64,000 nt of DNA, taken from positions 3,472,001 through 3,536,000 of the forward strand of contig NZ_JAZHSD010000001.1 in assembly GCF_036924745.1 (NCBI RefSeq). Direction: 5' to 3'. This stretch comes from Bradyrhizobium sp. AZCC 1693 (GTDB lineage Bacteria > Pseudomonadota > Alphaproteobacteria > Rhizobiales > Xanthobacteraceae). The translations under genes were made by a program, and so were the position numbers. Every line of letters begins with the position of its first letter. The first letter of the stretch is position 1. The notes under the pieces were generated by a model, which saw nothing but the letters and a program-made list of their open reading frames with translations, was not told the DNA's origin and did not search any database. Of the stretch, positions 26,264 through 34,905 are shown piece after piece.

Positions 26264-27195
26264 GCATGGGCGGCGCGCGAACCGAACTGACGCTGGGGCC
26301 GAACCTGTTCAACTGGGCGCCCGAAACCTGGCGCGACTTCTATTTCCGGATCGCCGACGAAGCGCCGGTCGCCGTTGTCTATCTCGGCGAGACGATCTGC
26401 TCCAAGCGCGCGCCGCTGTTCAGGGATCACTACGCAGCGGTCGTCGAGCGGCTGCGTGCAGCCGGCAAGGCCGTGGTGCATTCGACGCTGGGCGAGACGG
26501 CTTCGCGGGTCGACCGCCGTCTGGTGAGCGACGTCTGCGGCATGACCGACGATCTGGTCGAGGCCAATGATTCATCGGCCACATTCCATTTGCGGGGACG
26601 GCCGCACTGCATCGGGCCGCTGATGAACGTCTACAATGAGGAGACCCTGCGCTTTCTCGCCGGCAAGGGCGCGCAGAACATCTGCCTCCCGGTCGAACTG
26701 CCGTTCACCTCGATCGGCGCGCTCTGCGCGGCCGCGCGGACAGAGAACGTGACCATCGAGGTCCAGGTCTTCGGCCGCCAGTCGCTGGCGCTCTCGGCGC
26801 GGTGCTATCACGCCCGCGCGCACGGCCGCACCAAGGATACCTGCCTGTTCGTCTGCGAGAACGATCCCGATGGCCTGGTGCTTTCGACGCTCGAGCAAAA
26901 GCCGTTCCTGGTCGCCAACGGCGTGCAGACCCTGTCCTTCGAGTATCTGAACCTCGCGCAGGAAATCCCGGAACTGAAAGCCGCCGGCGTTTCCCGTTAC
27001 CGGCTCTCGCCGCATAGCTGCGACATGGTGCAGGTTGCGACTACCTTCCGCGGCGTGCTGGACGGCGTCCTGACCGCCGAAGAGGCGCTGGCTCGCCTCA
27101 AGCAATTGCCGCTCGATGCGCCGTTCTCGAACGGCTTCCATCATGGCCGGCCCGGCTACGGCTGGACGGCTGCGGCGGGCGCAACGTCACACTGA
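26260..27195 (+). CDS. ubiV: O2-independent ubiquinone hydroxylation protein UbiV (U32 family)
   Basis: Partner of UbiU in anaerobic ubiquinone ring hydroxylation. The N-terminal LTLGPNLFNWAPETWRDFYF and YLGETICSKRAP match the family. The cluster cysteines are in ETICSK and the grouped ARCYHARAHGRTKDTCLFVC. The 311 residues end in a Gly/His-rich tail. Together the three genes imply growth or respiration under oxygen limitation, for example denitrification. I see no FNR/FixK box in the short gap before ubiT. Confidence 0.92.
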   Translation: MSMGGARTELTLGPNLFNWAPETWRDFYFRIADEAPVAVVYLGETICSKRAPLFRDHYAAVVERLRAAGKAVVHSTLGETASRVDRRLVSDVCGMTDDLVEANDSSATFHLRGRPHCIGPLMNVYNEETLRFLAGKGAQNICLPVELPFTSIGALCAAARTENVTIEVQVFGRQSLALSARCYHARAHGRTKDTCLFVCENDPDGLVLSTLEQKPFLVANGVQTLSFEYLNLAQEIPELKAAGVSRYRLSPHSCDMVQVATTFRGVLDGVLTAEEALARLKQLPLDAPFSNGFHHGRPGYGWTAAAGATSH

Positions 27196-27511
27196 AAGAG
27201 CAAATCAGCCTGAATTTCCGGCCGTGCTTTTTGGCCACAGGCAAATGATTTATCGCGGGTGGGCGGAATGAGCGGATTCTGGCCGGAGGCAATTGAGCCC
27301 TCCTATTAAGATATTGTAATAATAGATATTTTTATAGATTTCAGCTTCCTTGGGACACGCTTCGATCGCGGCCGTTCAAGTCTTTTCACCGCCTTGTGAT
27401 CGCCTATTGGGAACTATTCCCCGGATTCCCACGTTTGGTGACGCGAGAAGTTGAACCGACCTGTGAATGAGATCGACGAATTTGCAAGGCGGAAGGCGGC
27501 AGGAGACTTCC
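27196..27511. other. Intergenic region with AT-rich patch and an EcfG-type promoter
   Basis: After ubiV the DNA contains an AT-rich stretch at 27299-27345, then an EcfG-like promoter (27410-27435) serving the next gene. No coding frame is credible here. Confidence 0.5.
27410..27435 (+). promoter_or_regulatory. EcfG-type (general stress) promoter
   Basis: GGAAC at 27410-27414, a 17-base spacer and CGTT at 27432-27435 match the alphaproteobacterial EcfG consensus GGAAC-N16/17-CGTT exactly. It lies 76 bases ahead of the small membrane protein gene. Confidence 0.65.
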
Positions 27512-27718
27512 ATGAACCACTCGATCTACAGCGCAGATCGCATGACCCATCTCAAGATCGTGGTCGTGGCATTGGTTGCGGGTATCGTGGTCGCCGGGTT
27601 CAGCATCTCTGCGCGCAACACCTCGGATGAAGGTCTGACCCAGACCGCGAGCACGCGCGTGATGAAGGCCGGTAAGCCGGTCGTGATTACGAGTTCAGAC
27701 AACTCTGTCGTACGCTAA
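27512..27718 (+). CDS. Small single-span membrane protein, probably stress-induced
   Basis: A 68-residue protein with one membrane helix (KIVVVALVAGIVVAGFSIS) and a short exposed tail ending in KPVVITSSDNSVVR. I recall similar short proteins from Bradyrhizobium without known function. AGGAG precedes the ATG at 27512. The upstream EcfG-type promoter suggests induction in the PhyR/EcfG stress response. A strong terminator follows, so it is monocistronic. Confidence 0.72.
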   Translation: MNHSIYSADRMTHLKIVVVALVAGIVVAGFSISARNTSDEGLTQTASTRVMKAGKPVVITSSDNSVVR

Positions 27719-27810
27719 AGGAGAAATTCACGGAATTCACGCGGCTCTTTACAGCCCCCCAAAGTCGCCACGTGGATAATTAAGACCCCAACTACCCCCA
27801 AGTTGACTAC

Positions 27811-27845
27811 GAAAACGCCCGCTCCCCACGGGCGTTTTCTTTTTG
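27811..27845 (+). terminator. Rho-independent terminator
   Basis: The 11-bp stem GAAAACGCCCG / CGGGCGTTTTC with a 7-base loop is followed by six T. The stem is symmetric enough to terminate the convergent anti-sigma gene as well. Confidence 0.9.
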
Positions 27846-27882
27846 GGCCAACCGCTTCGGACGGCCTGAAGCAGCTTGCAGC

Positions 27883-28782
27883 TCAGCGCGGCGGAGTGCC
27901 AGCCGGCACCGTCTCGATCAGCTTGCCGACATAGATCGGCGCCGAGGTCGGCTTGCCGGTCGGCGATCCGCCGGCCGGCTCGACGGTCACCGCGTACGTC
28001 GCGGCGTTGATCGTACCGGCATCGTAGTCGGCGAGCACCGGGCGCGCGGTGAAATCGCTGCCGCCGATCACGCCGAGCGAGCGCGGCTGCGGCAGCTGGT
28101 CGGAGATCAGCCAGAGCTCAAAACTCTTGCCGGACTCGGCATCGGCGCCGACCTTGCGGACGGTGAAATTCTTGCTCGCGGCGTCGACCGTCAGGATGAA
28201 GGCGGGCGAGCCGCCGTCACGCTGCAATAGCGCAACGTACTGCGCCGAGGGCACGGCGGATGGCGCCGGTGTCTTGACCTCGACCGTCTGGATGCGCGGC
28301 TTCGGCCGCAGCGCTTCCGGCAGCAGCTCCGGCCGGTAGACCTGCACCGCCAGCATCGCGACCAGGGCCGCGGCAAGCGCGGTGGCGATCGACGCGACGC
28401 TGCGCAAGCGCCGGACCCGGCCGGTCAACTGGATGACGTTCGAATTGTCCACGGCGACGGGAGGCGCCGCGGCGACCACAGGCTCATCGGCCGGTGGTGA
28501 TGCAGGCTCCGCAGGCGGCGCGGCCTCGGGCAGCGTCAAGGGTGCTTGCTGCTCCGTGGAATGTCCGATCGCGGCCTTGATGTTTTCCCACACGATCGGC
28601 CGCGGCTCGACCGAGCCGACCATCTGGTTCAGCACGCCGAGCCGGTATTCCCAGGCGTGGACGAGCGCGGAGTATTCGGTGTCGACGGCCATCATGGTCT
28701 CGACCTGCGCGCGCTCGTCGGCATCGAGGGTGCCGAGCGCATATTCCGCGGCGAGCGCGATATGGTCTTCGCTATAGGCCAT
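27883..28782 (-). CDS. Anti-sigma factor (RskA-like, ZAS-type membrane protein)
   Basis: A 299-residue membrane anti-sigma factor. The N-terminal HTH-like anti-sigma region (DHIALAAEYALGTLDADERAQVE, residues 5-60) binds the sigma factor. One membrane helix follows around residues 135-150 (VASIATALAAALVAMLAVQV), and the periplasmic C-terminal RskA domain contains GKSFELWLISDQLPQPRSLGV. It starts 17 bases after the ECF sigma stop, so the pair is an operon; the anti-sigma holds the sigma factor until proteolysis or a signal releases it. Confidence 0.85.
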   Translation of the reverse strand: MAYSEDHIALAAEYALGTLDADERAQVETMMAVDTEYSALVHAWEYRLGVLNQMVGSVEPRPIVWENIKAAIGHSTEQQAPLTLPEAAPPAEPASPPADEPVVAAAPPVAVDNSNVIQLTGRVRRLRSVASIATALAAALVAMLAVQVYRPELLPEALRPKPRIQTVEVKTPAPSAVPSAQYVALLQRDGGSPAFILTVDAASKNFTVRKVGADAESGKSFELWLISDQLPQPRSLGVIGGSDFTARPVLADYDAGTINAATYAVTVEPAGGSPTGKPTSAPIYVGKLIETVPAGTPPR

Positions 28783-28799
28783 CGTTCAAGATCCGGACA

Positions 28800-29345
28800 T
28801 CAAAGCCCGAGACACTCCCTTATTTCCATCATGCTGCGGCGCAGCCATGTCTTCACCGTATTCACCGGCGTCTCGAACTTGGCGGCGAGCTGTTCGCGGC
28901 TCCAGCCGTTGTAATAGGCCAAGAGCACCAGCTTCTGCCGATCCGGCTCGAGACGGCCGACGCACTCCAGCAACCGCTTCAACTCTTCCGTCATCTCGCG
29001 GCGCGCCAGCGGATCGGGCGAATCGGCCGCCACCTCCATCGCGGTCGGCTCCTCCTCGATCGAGATTTCGCTCTTCTTGCGCACCACGTCGATGGCCCGG
29101 TTGCGCGCGATCGACGCCATCCATGTAATCGGCGAAGCGAGCGCCGGATTGAACTGTCCGGCGCTGTTCCAGATCTTGACGTAAGCCTCCTGAATGACCT
29201 CCTCCGCGAGGTCCTGACGGCGCAAGATACGGAGCACGACGCCGAAGAGTTTCGCGCGCGTGGCGGCGTAAAGGCGCTCGAAAGCGGCCTCATCCCCCTT
29301 CGCAACCGCGGCAATCAGCCAGACCAGCTCCGCTGGCGTCAGCAT
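28800..29345 (-). CDS. ECF sigma-70 factor
   Basis: A 181-residue extracytoplasmic-function sigma factor. Region 2 (FERLYAATRAKLFGVVLRIL, then EEVIQEAYVKIWNSAGQFN and SPITWMASIARNRAIDVVR) recognises the -10, and region 4 (QKLVLLAYYNGWSREQLAAKF, then NTVKTWLRRSMMEI) recognises the -35. It resembles the SigK-type group paired with RskA anti-sigma factors. It lies between the flagellar fliJ and the anti-sigma gene and is unrelated to the EcfG general-stress sigma. Confidence 0.9.
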   Translation of the reverse strand: MLTPAELVWLIAAVAKGDEAAFERLYAATRAKLFGVVLRILRRQDLAEEVIQEAYVKIWNSAGQFNPALASPITWMASIARNRAIDVVRKKSEISIEEEPTAMEVAADSPDPLARREMTEELKRLLECVGRLEPDRQKLVLLAYYNGWSREQLAAKFETPVNTVKTWLRRSMMEIRECLGL

Positions 29346-29381
29346 TCAGCGTCCCCCAAATCGCGTTTCCTCCATCGCGTC

Positions 29382-29945
29382 TTACGCCGGAGCAATCGAG
29401 AAGTTTCGTACCATACCCTGCGTCACAGGGGCCACCAAGTCGGCCGATTCCGGCCGATTGGACAAGAAAAAACCCGGGCGCCTTGCGGCCCGGGCTTTGA
29501 TCGTGCAACCGATGAGGGCGAGAAGTGTCAGGCGACGCCAAGCCGGGCGCGCATCAGCCCGATGGAGTCCATGTCGGCCTGCTCCCGGGGCGCTCTCCTC
29601 GGCGCGCTCACGCGCCTGGTCGCGCTCGTCGAGCAGTTCCACCTTCTTCAGCTCCTCGAACGCTTCGCTCAACAGGCTCTTGGCATCCTCGAGCTGGATG
29701 CGCAGTTCGTCGGCGGAACGGGTCAGGTTTTCCCGGCGCTGGATCGCGGCCTTGGCGTAGGTCGGGTAGGCGAAATGGGAGGGATCGTTGATCCCGGCCC
29801 GCTCCTGCTCGGTCTGGATTTCGCGCTCGAGATCGACCGACATGCGCTGGAAGTCGGCGATCATGCCTTCGATCTGGGTAACCCTTCGGCGCTTCTCGTC
29901 GACCTGAAATTTCTTCAGGCGGATCAGCGTTTCGCGTGACTTCAT
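29382..29945 (-). CDS. fliJ: Flagellar protein FliJ with probable 1-base frameshift near the C-terminus
   Basis: FliJ is the coiled-coil stalk of the flagellar export ATPase FliI. Residues 1-118 look normal (MKSRETLIRLKKFQVDEKRR, then heptad-rich helices). The frame then enters a low-complexity tail up to a stop at 29382. In another frame the DNA encodes EQADMDSIGLMRARLGVA-stop ending at 29528, which looks like a natural FliJ C-terminus and gives 138 residues. One extra base in the run at 29587-29590 (GGGG on the plus strand) explains this. It is either a sequencing error or a real frameshift that lengthens the protein by about 50 residues. It follows fliI on the same strand. Confidence 0.8.
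   Translation of the reverse strand: MKSRETLIRLKKFQVDEKRRRVTQIEGMIADFQRMSVDLEREIQTEQERAGINDPSHFAYPTYAKAAIQRRENLTRSADELRIQLEDAKSLLSEAFEELKKVELLDERDQARERAEESAPGAGRHGLHRADARPAWRRLTLLALIGCTIKARAARRPGFFLSNRPESADLVAPVTQGMVRNFSIAPA
29466..29497 (-). terminator. Rho-independent terminator of the fliI-fliJ operon
   Basis: On the minus strand AGCCCGGG pairs with CCCGGGTT across a short GC loop, followed by a run of T. It lies 31 bases past the frameshift-corrected fliJ stop but inside the extended frame, another hint that the extension is an artefact. Confidence 0.8.
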
Positions 29946-30054
29946 CGACTCATACTCCCCAGAAGTCCCAATCTGAACGCGGGACGGAGCCGGCTCCCCC
30001 GGGGGGCCCCACCGGCGTCATTAATCATGTGCCCGGGATGATGGCCTGACAAAG

Positions 30055-31380
30055 TTAGCGTTCCGTTTCCAAATTGGTGAGGATTTGCGCCAATCGGCGA
30101 TAGCCGTCATCCAGGCTCGATTTTTCGTCCTTGGCCTGGCGCAGGAAGGCTTCCAGCGGCTCGTGCAGCCGGATTGCCTCGTCGACCTCGGGGCTCGAAC
30201 CCGCCCGGTAGGCGCCGAGCCGGATCAGTTCCTCCATGTCGGCGTAGGTCGCCATCACCTGGCGGCCCCGCATGATCACGGGCAGATAGTCCGGATTGGC
30301 CGATCTCGGCATGGTGCGGGAGACCGATTTGAGGATGTTGATCGCGGGAAACCGCCCGCGCTCCGCAATCGAGCGTTGCATCACGACGTGGCCGTCCAGG
30401 ATGCCGCGGACCGCGTCGGCGATCGGCTCGTTATGGTCGTCGCCGTCGACCAGCACCGTGAAAATGCCGGTGATGGTGCCAACGCCGGTGCCCGGCCCTG
30501 CCCGCTCCAGAAGTTTCGGCAATTCGGTGAACACGGTCGGCGTATAGCCCTTGGCCGTCGGCGGCTCGCCGGCCGACAACCCGATCTCGCGTTGCGCCAT
30601 CGCAAAGCGCGTGACCGAGTCCATCAGGCACAGCACGTCCTTGTCCTCGTCGCGGAAATACTCCGCAATCGCCAGCGTCAGATACGCCGCCTGCCGCCGC
30701 ATCAAGGCGGGTTCATCCGATGTCGCCACCACCACGACCGAGCGCGCAAGGCCCTCGTCGCCGAGATCTTCCTGCAGAAACTCCTGCACCTCGCGGCCAC
30801 GCTCGCCGATCAGGCCGATGACGGTGATGTCGGCATCGACGTTGCGCGCCAGCATCGACAGCAGCACCGATTTGCCGACGCCGGAACCTGCGAAGATGCC
30901 GAGCCGCTGGCCGCGGCAGCAGGTCAGGAACGTGTTGAGCGCACGGACGCCCAGATCGAGCGGGAGGCCTACGCGCTTGCGCGAATGCGCCGGCGGCGGC
31001 GAATTGCGGTAGGGCATCGGCGACGGCCCCTGCACCAGCGGCCCCTTGCCGTCGATCGGTTCCCCCATCGCATTGATGACGCGGCCGAGCCAGGCCGGTG
31101 ACGGCCGCACCTGGCTGGCCGCTGTGGCAATGACCGCGCGGCAACCGCGCCTGACACCGTCGAGCCCACCGAATGGCATCACGACAGCATTGCTCCCGGA
31201 AAAGCCGATGACCTCAGCCGGGATGAAGCGGTTCCCGCCGGTGTCGATGACGATCCTCGCGCCGACCGACATCGCATGAATGGGCCCCGCGATCTCGACC
31301 ATCAGCCCGCGCACACCCACAACACGGCCATATATATTGACGCCGTCGATATCGCCGATCTGCTCCGCGAGCGCCTTCAT
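30055..31380 (-). CDS. fliI: Flagellum-specific ATPase FliI
   Basis: Hexameric ATPase that energises flagellar protein export, related to F1-beta. The 441 residues show Walker [15 protein letters not shown] (around residue 165), Walker [14 protein letters not shown], and the ATPase signature region [16 protein letters not shown] [13 protein letters not shown]. The C-terminal arm [16 protein letters not shown] is typical. It begins the fliI-fliJ pair, divergent from ctrA with a 366-base gap holding a CtrA-like site. Confidence 0.95.
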   Translation of the reverse strand: MKALAEQIGDIDGVNIYGRVVGVRGLMVEIAGPIHAMSVGARIVIDTGGNRFIPAEVIGFSGSNAVVMPFGGLDGVRRGCRAVIATAASQVRPSPAWLGRVINAMGEPIDGKGPLVQGPSPMPYRNSPPPAHSRKRVGLPLDLGVRALNTFLTCCRGQRLGIFAGSGVGKSVLLSMLARNVDADITVIGLIGERGREVQEFLQEDLGDEGLARSVVVVATSDEPALMRRQAAYLTLAIAEYFRDEDKDVLCLMDSVTRFAMAQREIGLSAGEPPTAKGYTPTVFTELPKLLERAGPGTGVGTITGIFTVLVDGDDHNEPIADAVRGILDGHVVMQRSIAERGRFPAINILKSVSRTMPRSANPDYLPVIMRGRQVMATYADMEELIRLGAYRAGSSPEVDEAIRLHEPLEAFLRQAKDEKSSLDDGYRRLAQILTNLETER

Positions 31381-31746
31381 TTCGAAAACCTTAAGTTTCC
31401 GCGTTTTGGCGGGGTCCGCTTAACCTCGTGTTTACCCGCATCATTAATCATTGCGTCACTGTCTTTGGTGACTGAGAGCGCTCGCCCATCAGAAGAAGGA
31501 CGAATCGCGGGAGTCGGTTAGGCCCGTCTCTTAATTTGGAGCTTGAGCAGGCACGGTAGGGAAAAGCTGCTTCGACGCAATATCTTAGGGCGATTCGATA
31601 AAAATTGCACTTAAAGACCTTGCGAACCGGAATCAGGATTTGTTAACCATGTGTCTGTCAGGATCCGAATCAGTTGTTCAAAGGCGTTTTGAGTGCCGCA
31701 AGTGCGGCCGACCTGACGCCCGGAGCGGCGACTAAAGGGGACTGGC
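31381..31746. other. Divergent regulatory region between fliI and ctrA
   Basis: The 366 bases contain no gene. They carry one CtrA-like site (31420-31434) and several TTAA-containing half-sites (31391, 31444, 31639), as expected for an autoregulated ctrA promoter and a CtrA-controlled flagellar operon. Confidence 0.5.
31420..31434. promoter_or_regulatory. CtrA-like binding site between fliI and ctrA
   Basis: TTAA-N7-TTTA (31420-31434) differs by one base from TTAA-N7-TTAA and lies 40 bases upstream of fliI. Confidence 0.4.
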
Positions 31747-32448
31747 ATGCGCGTTTTGCTGATTGAAGATGACAGCGCTGTCGCGCAGTCGATCGAGCTG
31801 ATGCTCAAATCCGAGAGTTTCAACGTCTATACGACGGACCTCGGGGAAGAAGGCGTCGACCTCGGTAAGCTCTATGACTACGACATTATCCTTCTCGACC
31901 TTAACCTGCCCGACATGTCCGGCTACGACGTGCTCAAGCAACTCCGGGTTTCGAAGATCAAGACCCCCATTCTGATCCTCTCCGGCCTCGCCGGCATCGA
32001 GGATAAGGTCAAGGGCCTCGGCGTCGGCGCCGATGACTACATGACCAAGCCTTTCCACAAGGACGAACTGGTCGCCCGCATCCATGCGATCGTGCGCCGT
32101 TCCAAGGGTCATGCCCAGTCGGTCATCCAGACCGGCGATCTCGTCGTCAACCTCGACACCAAGACGGTCGAAGTCGGCGGCCAGCGCGTGCACCTGACCG
32201 GCAAGGAATACCAGATGCTGGAGCTGCTCTCGCTCCGCAAGGGAACCACGCTGACCAAGGAAATGTTCCTCAACCATCTCTATGGCGGCATGGACGAGCC
32301 CGAGCTGAAGATCATCGACGTCTTCATCTGCAAGCTGCGCAAGAAGCTCGCCAACGCCTCCGAAGGCCGCAACTTCATCGAAACCGTGTGGGGCCGCGGC
32401 TACGTGCTGCGCGAGCCGCACGAGGCGGACGAGCGCATCCCCGCCTGA
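31747..32448 (+). CDS. ctrA: Cell-cycle response regulator CtrA
   Basis: OmpR-type master regulator of the alphaproteobacterial cell cycle and motility. Residues 1-120 are the receiver domain with phospho-acceptor Asp51 ([19 protein letters not shown]) and the conserved Lys in [10 protein letters not shown]. Residues 125-233 are the winged-helix DNA-binding domain ([20 protein letters not shown], then [13 protein letters not shown]). The 233-residue length and start are canonical. Its phospho-donor ChpT is encoded at 45927-46577. A clear terminator follows. The last 18 codons plus terminator are duplicated in degenerate form at 34697-34817. Confidence 0.96.
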   Translation: MRVLLIEDDSAVAQSIELMLKSESFNVYTTDLGEEGVDLGKLYDYDIILLDLNLPDMSGYDVLKQLRVSKIKTPILILSGLAGIEDKVKGLGVGADDYMTKPFHKDELVARIHAIVRRSKGHAQSVIQTGDLVVNLDTKTVEVGGQRVHLTGKEYQMLELLSLRKGTTLTKEMFLNHLYGGMDEPELKIIDVFICKLRKKLANASEGRNFIETVWGRGYVLREPHEADERIPA

Positions 32449-32496
32449 CGCCCAGGGTTTTTACAGCGAGCCGCAAGGCTCACTCGTCCTGACTGG

Positions 32497-32524
32497 ACCC
32501 CGCCCGAAACGGCGGGGTTTTTGT
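32497..32524 (+). terminator. Rho-independent terminator of ctrA
   Basis: The stem ACCCCGCC / GGCGGGGT with loop CGAAAC is followed by a run of T, 49 bases past the ctrA stop. Confidence 0.9.
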
Positions 32525-32637
32525 TTGGGCACATGGCTTTGCGAGGCTGTCGGGATGATCGCGCGTCGAAGTCCTAAGCGCCCCGGCGCACGTGCCCAGC
32601 CGTCCGGCGCAGGCCGGACGGCACGACGTTCTGAAAT

Positions 32638-33789
32638 TCAGGAGCGCGCGAGGGCGTCGAGCTTGCCTCGAAGCTCATCAATCGCCGGCTTCGCAATATC
32701 GCCAGCGCCGGGCGTCGCCAGCACCTTGTCACACATCTGGTTGATCGTGGGGGTCGCAGCCACAATCAGCTTTACGAGGGTGATCTTTCCTTCAGGAGAC
32801 AGCTGCGTCGCGCGCGAGCCGACTTCATTCAGCTGAGCTGTCGCTTCCTTCAGTTTGGGCAGGGCGGCCTCGGCCGATGCGGCATCGGTGATGCCGGGAA
32901 GCACGGTCCTGATCGACCCAACCGACGAGTTGATCTGGTTCGCCAGATTCATCCCTCCGACCGTCAAATCCGTCGGGGCCTTGCCCACGGTTCCGGTCTC
33001 GGTCCGCATCGTGGCGGGAGGCGATACCTGAGCGACTGTGTCCTCCCCTGAACGACCAAGGGCGAGCCAGGCGAGACCACCCAATACCACCGCGGCGACC
33101 AACCAGTACGGCCATTGCGGTACCGCTGTTCTACTGGCCATCGCCGAGGCCGCCTGACCAGCCCCGGAAATGGTCTGCTCCGAAGCCTCTGCAACTCGGC
33201 CGCCAGCCGCGCTGGCTGCCGCCGCACCGCTGCGCAAGCTTTCGGTCGCTCGGTCGATGAGACCGGCGGCACTCAACTGACCGGCGAGACCGGACGGTAT
33301 TGCCGCGGTGATCTGATCCTTCTGTGAAGTGAGGAGAGACACCAGCCCGCTTGCGTCGAGACCGGTGCTGCGTTGCTGCTGCCCTAACGCACCAAGGACC
33401 ACGGGGCCAAGCATGCTGAGCATCGACTTGCTGGTGCCCTCACCGATCCCGGCGAACTGGCCTATCGTCTGCGCCATTGTGTCCAGCGTTCCGCCACCGA
33501 ACAGGCCCGAAAGCATGCTCGATCCGGTTTCCGCCAGCGAGTTCTGACCGGAACCGCCGATGAGATTCTTGAGGCTCTCAAGCGACCCGGATTGTTGTGT
33601 CAGCGTGTTGGTGAGCTGGCGCGCCCCATTGGGGGTGGAGGCAACGTCAGCGAAGCTTGCAAGAAGCGCGGGAATCGCACCCGCGATGGCTTTTTGCGCA
33701 ACATTGCGATCAAGACCCAGAGCAGAAGCGATCTTCGCTATCATGTCCGGCGTAAGGCATTGCATCACTACAGAGACCAAATTCGCCAT
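32638..33789 (-). CDS. DUF937 domain protein with one membrane helix
   Basis: A 383-residue protein. Residues 1-160 match DUF937 (YidB-like): VVMQCLTPDMIAKIASALGLD at the start, then GSSMLSGLFGGGTLDTMAQTIGQ. A single membrane segment (PQWPYWLVAAVVLGGLAWLAL) near residue 230 is followed by a helical exported domain of about 130 residues. GGAGG lies seven bases before the ATG. It is probably an envelope protein of unknown role, and lies between the original ctrA 3' end and its decayed copy, so it appears to be part of an inserted block. Confidence 0.78.
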   Translation of the reverse strand: MANLVSVVMQCLTPDMIAKIASALGLDRNVAQKAIAGAIPALLASFADVASTPNGARQLTNTLTQQSGSLESLKNLIGGSGQNSLAETGSSMLSGLFGGGTLDTMAQTIGQFAGIGEGTSKSMLSMLGPVVLGALGQQQRSTGLDASGLVSLLTSQKDQITAAIPSGLAGQLSAAGLIDRATESLRSGAAAASAAGGRVAEASEQTISGAGQAASAMASRTAVPQWPYWLVAAVVLGGLAWLALGRSGEDTVAQVSPPATMRTETGTVGKAPTDLTVGGMNLANQINSSVGSIRTVLPGITDAASAEAALPKLKEATAQLNEVGSRATQLSPEGKITLVKLIVAATPTINQMCDKVLATPGAGDIAKPAIDELRGKLDALARS

Positions 33790-34060
33790 GGCGATCCTCC
33801 CGAGCAGAGTGCAGGTATTTTCTCAGGTAGTTCGTCCAGTCTGGATTGTGTCTCCAAAGTTTAATCACCTTATATTACAACCTCCCCGGATTAATCCGAG
33901 TTCCCCAAAAGCTGCTGCGATTTGGGAGCCAGCGAACGACTTGAAACGGCGTTCAGGGCAAGCGATGTCGCATCGGGGAAACATCGCCGCCGTTGAGACA
34001 GCCGTTGACCCTTCACGCTGATCCTTCACGTTTCCCTGGGGCCGATGGAGCTTACGGCAC

Positions 34061-34633
34061 ATGTCGAATCTGGATCTTGCACTGTCGGTTGCGCTTGGCA
34101 TTGAGCTCGCCGCAGCAACCGGCTTTCGGCTTTTCCTGCCGCTGCTATTCTGAGCGGCGCAGCCTACACCGGACATGCAAGCCTGAACGAGGGCTTCCAC
34201 GCCAGCCGCCATCATCATGCTCGGCACGGCAGCCGTAGTGGAGATCGCCGCGTTCTACATTCCCGGCGTGGACAACCTGCTCGATACGGTGGCGAGGCCC
34301 GGTGCCGTCGTCGCAGGCACGATCGTGTCCGCCGCTGTCATGACCGACCTGCCGCCGATGGTGAAATGGACGGCGGCCATTATTGCGGGAGGTGGCGTTG
34401 CCGGCATCACGCAAGGTTTGACTGCAATGCTGAGAGCAAAATCCACTGTCTTCACCGGCGGCCTTGGCAATTCGGCGGTTGCAACCGCCGAACTCGGGAG
34501 CGCCTCGCTGATCTCGATCCTGGCGCTGACAGCGCCGCTCGCCGCGCTCGCACTGGTCATCCTTTTCTTGTGGCTGGCATACCGCCTGCTCCGGGGCCTG
34601 GCTCGGGGATCGCATCGGCCAAACGAACAATAG
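34061..34633 (+). pseudogene. Broken DUF4126 membrane protein gene
   Basis: The reading frame from ATG 34061 (MSNLDLALSVALGIELAAAT) stops at 34151. The continuing sequence is found in a second frame (GAAYTGHASLNEGF) and from about 34200 in a third frame to the stop at 34633 (TAAVVEIAAFYIPGVDNLLD, then LPPMVKWTAAIIAGGGVAGI and RAKSTVFTGGLGNSAVATAE). Joined in order, the three pieces read as a continuous DUF4126 protein of about 190 residues. At least two small frame-changing deletions are needed. The last 138 codons from an internal ATG at 34217 could still be translated. Confidence 0.72.
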
Positions 34634-34696
34634 ACAGAACCTACCCCACTCCTTTTGCCGTCCGACGGGTCAACGATGCGCATGTCTGTAGCAGCG

Positions 34697-34817
34697 CCTA
34701 CGTCGTGCGCGAGCCGCGGACGAGCGCATCCCCACTTGAACCAGAGCCTACCGGCGAGCCGCAAGGCTCTCCCATCCCCACTGGACCCGGCAAAATGGCG
34801 TGATTTTTGTTTTTTGG
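34697..34817 (+). pseudogene. Decayed copy of the ctrA 3' end and its terminator
   Basis: The DNA aligns with ctrA 32399-32527. Shared blocks are TACGT.-.TGCGCGAGCCG, CGGACGAGCGCATCCCC, GCGAGCCGCAAGGCTC, ACTGGACCC and a final ATTTTTGTTT, broken by a six-base deletion and scattered substitutions. It preserves no start codon. It marks the other side of the DUF937/DUF4126 block. Confidence 0.75.
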
Positions 34818-34905
34818 GAGGTAAGCGCGCTTTTCGAGGTCCCCTCCTTTTGTAAGTAAGCTAGCTAACTGGCGCAACAATGGCTTTTGGTGTGGCGCAG
34901 TGCGC

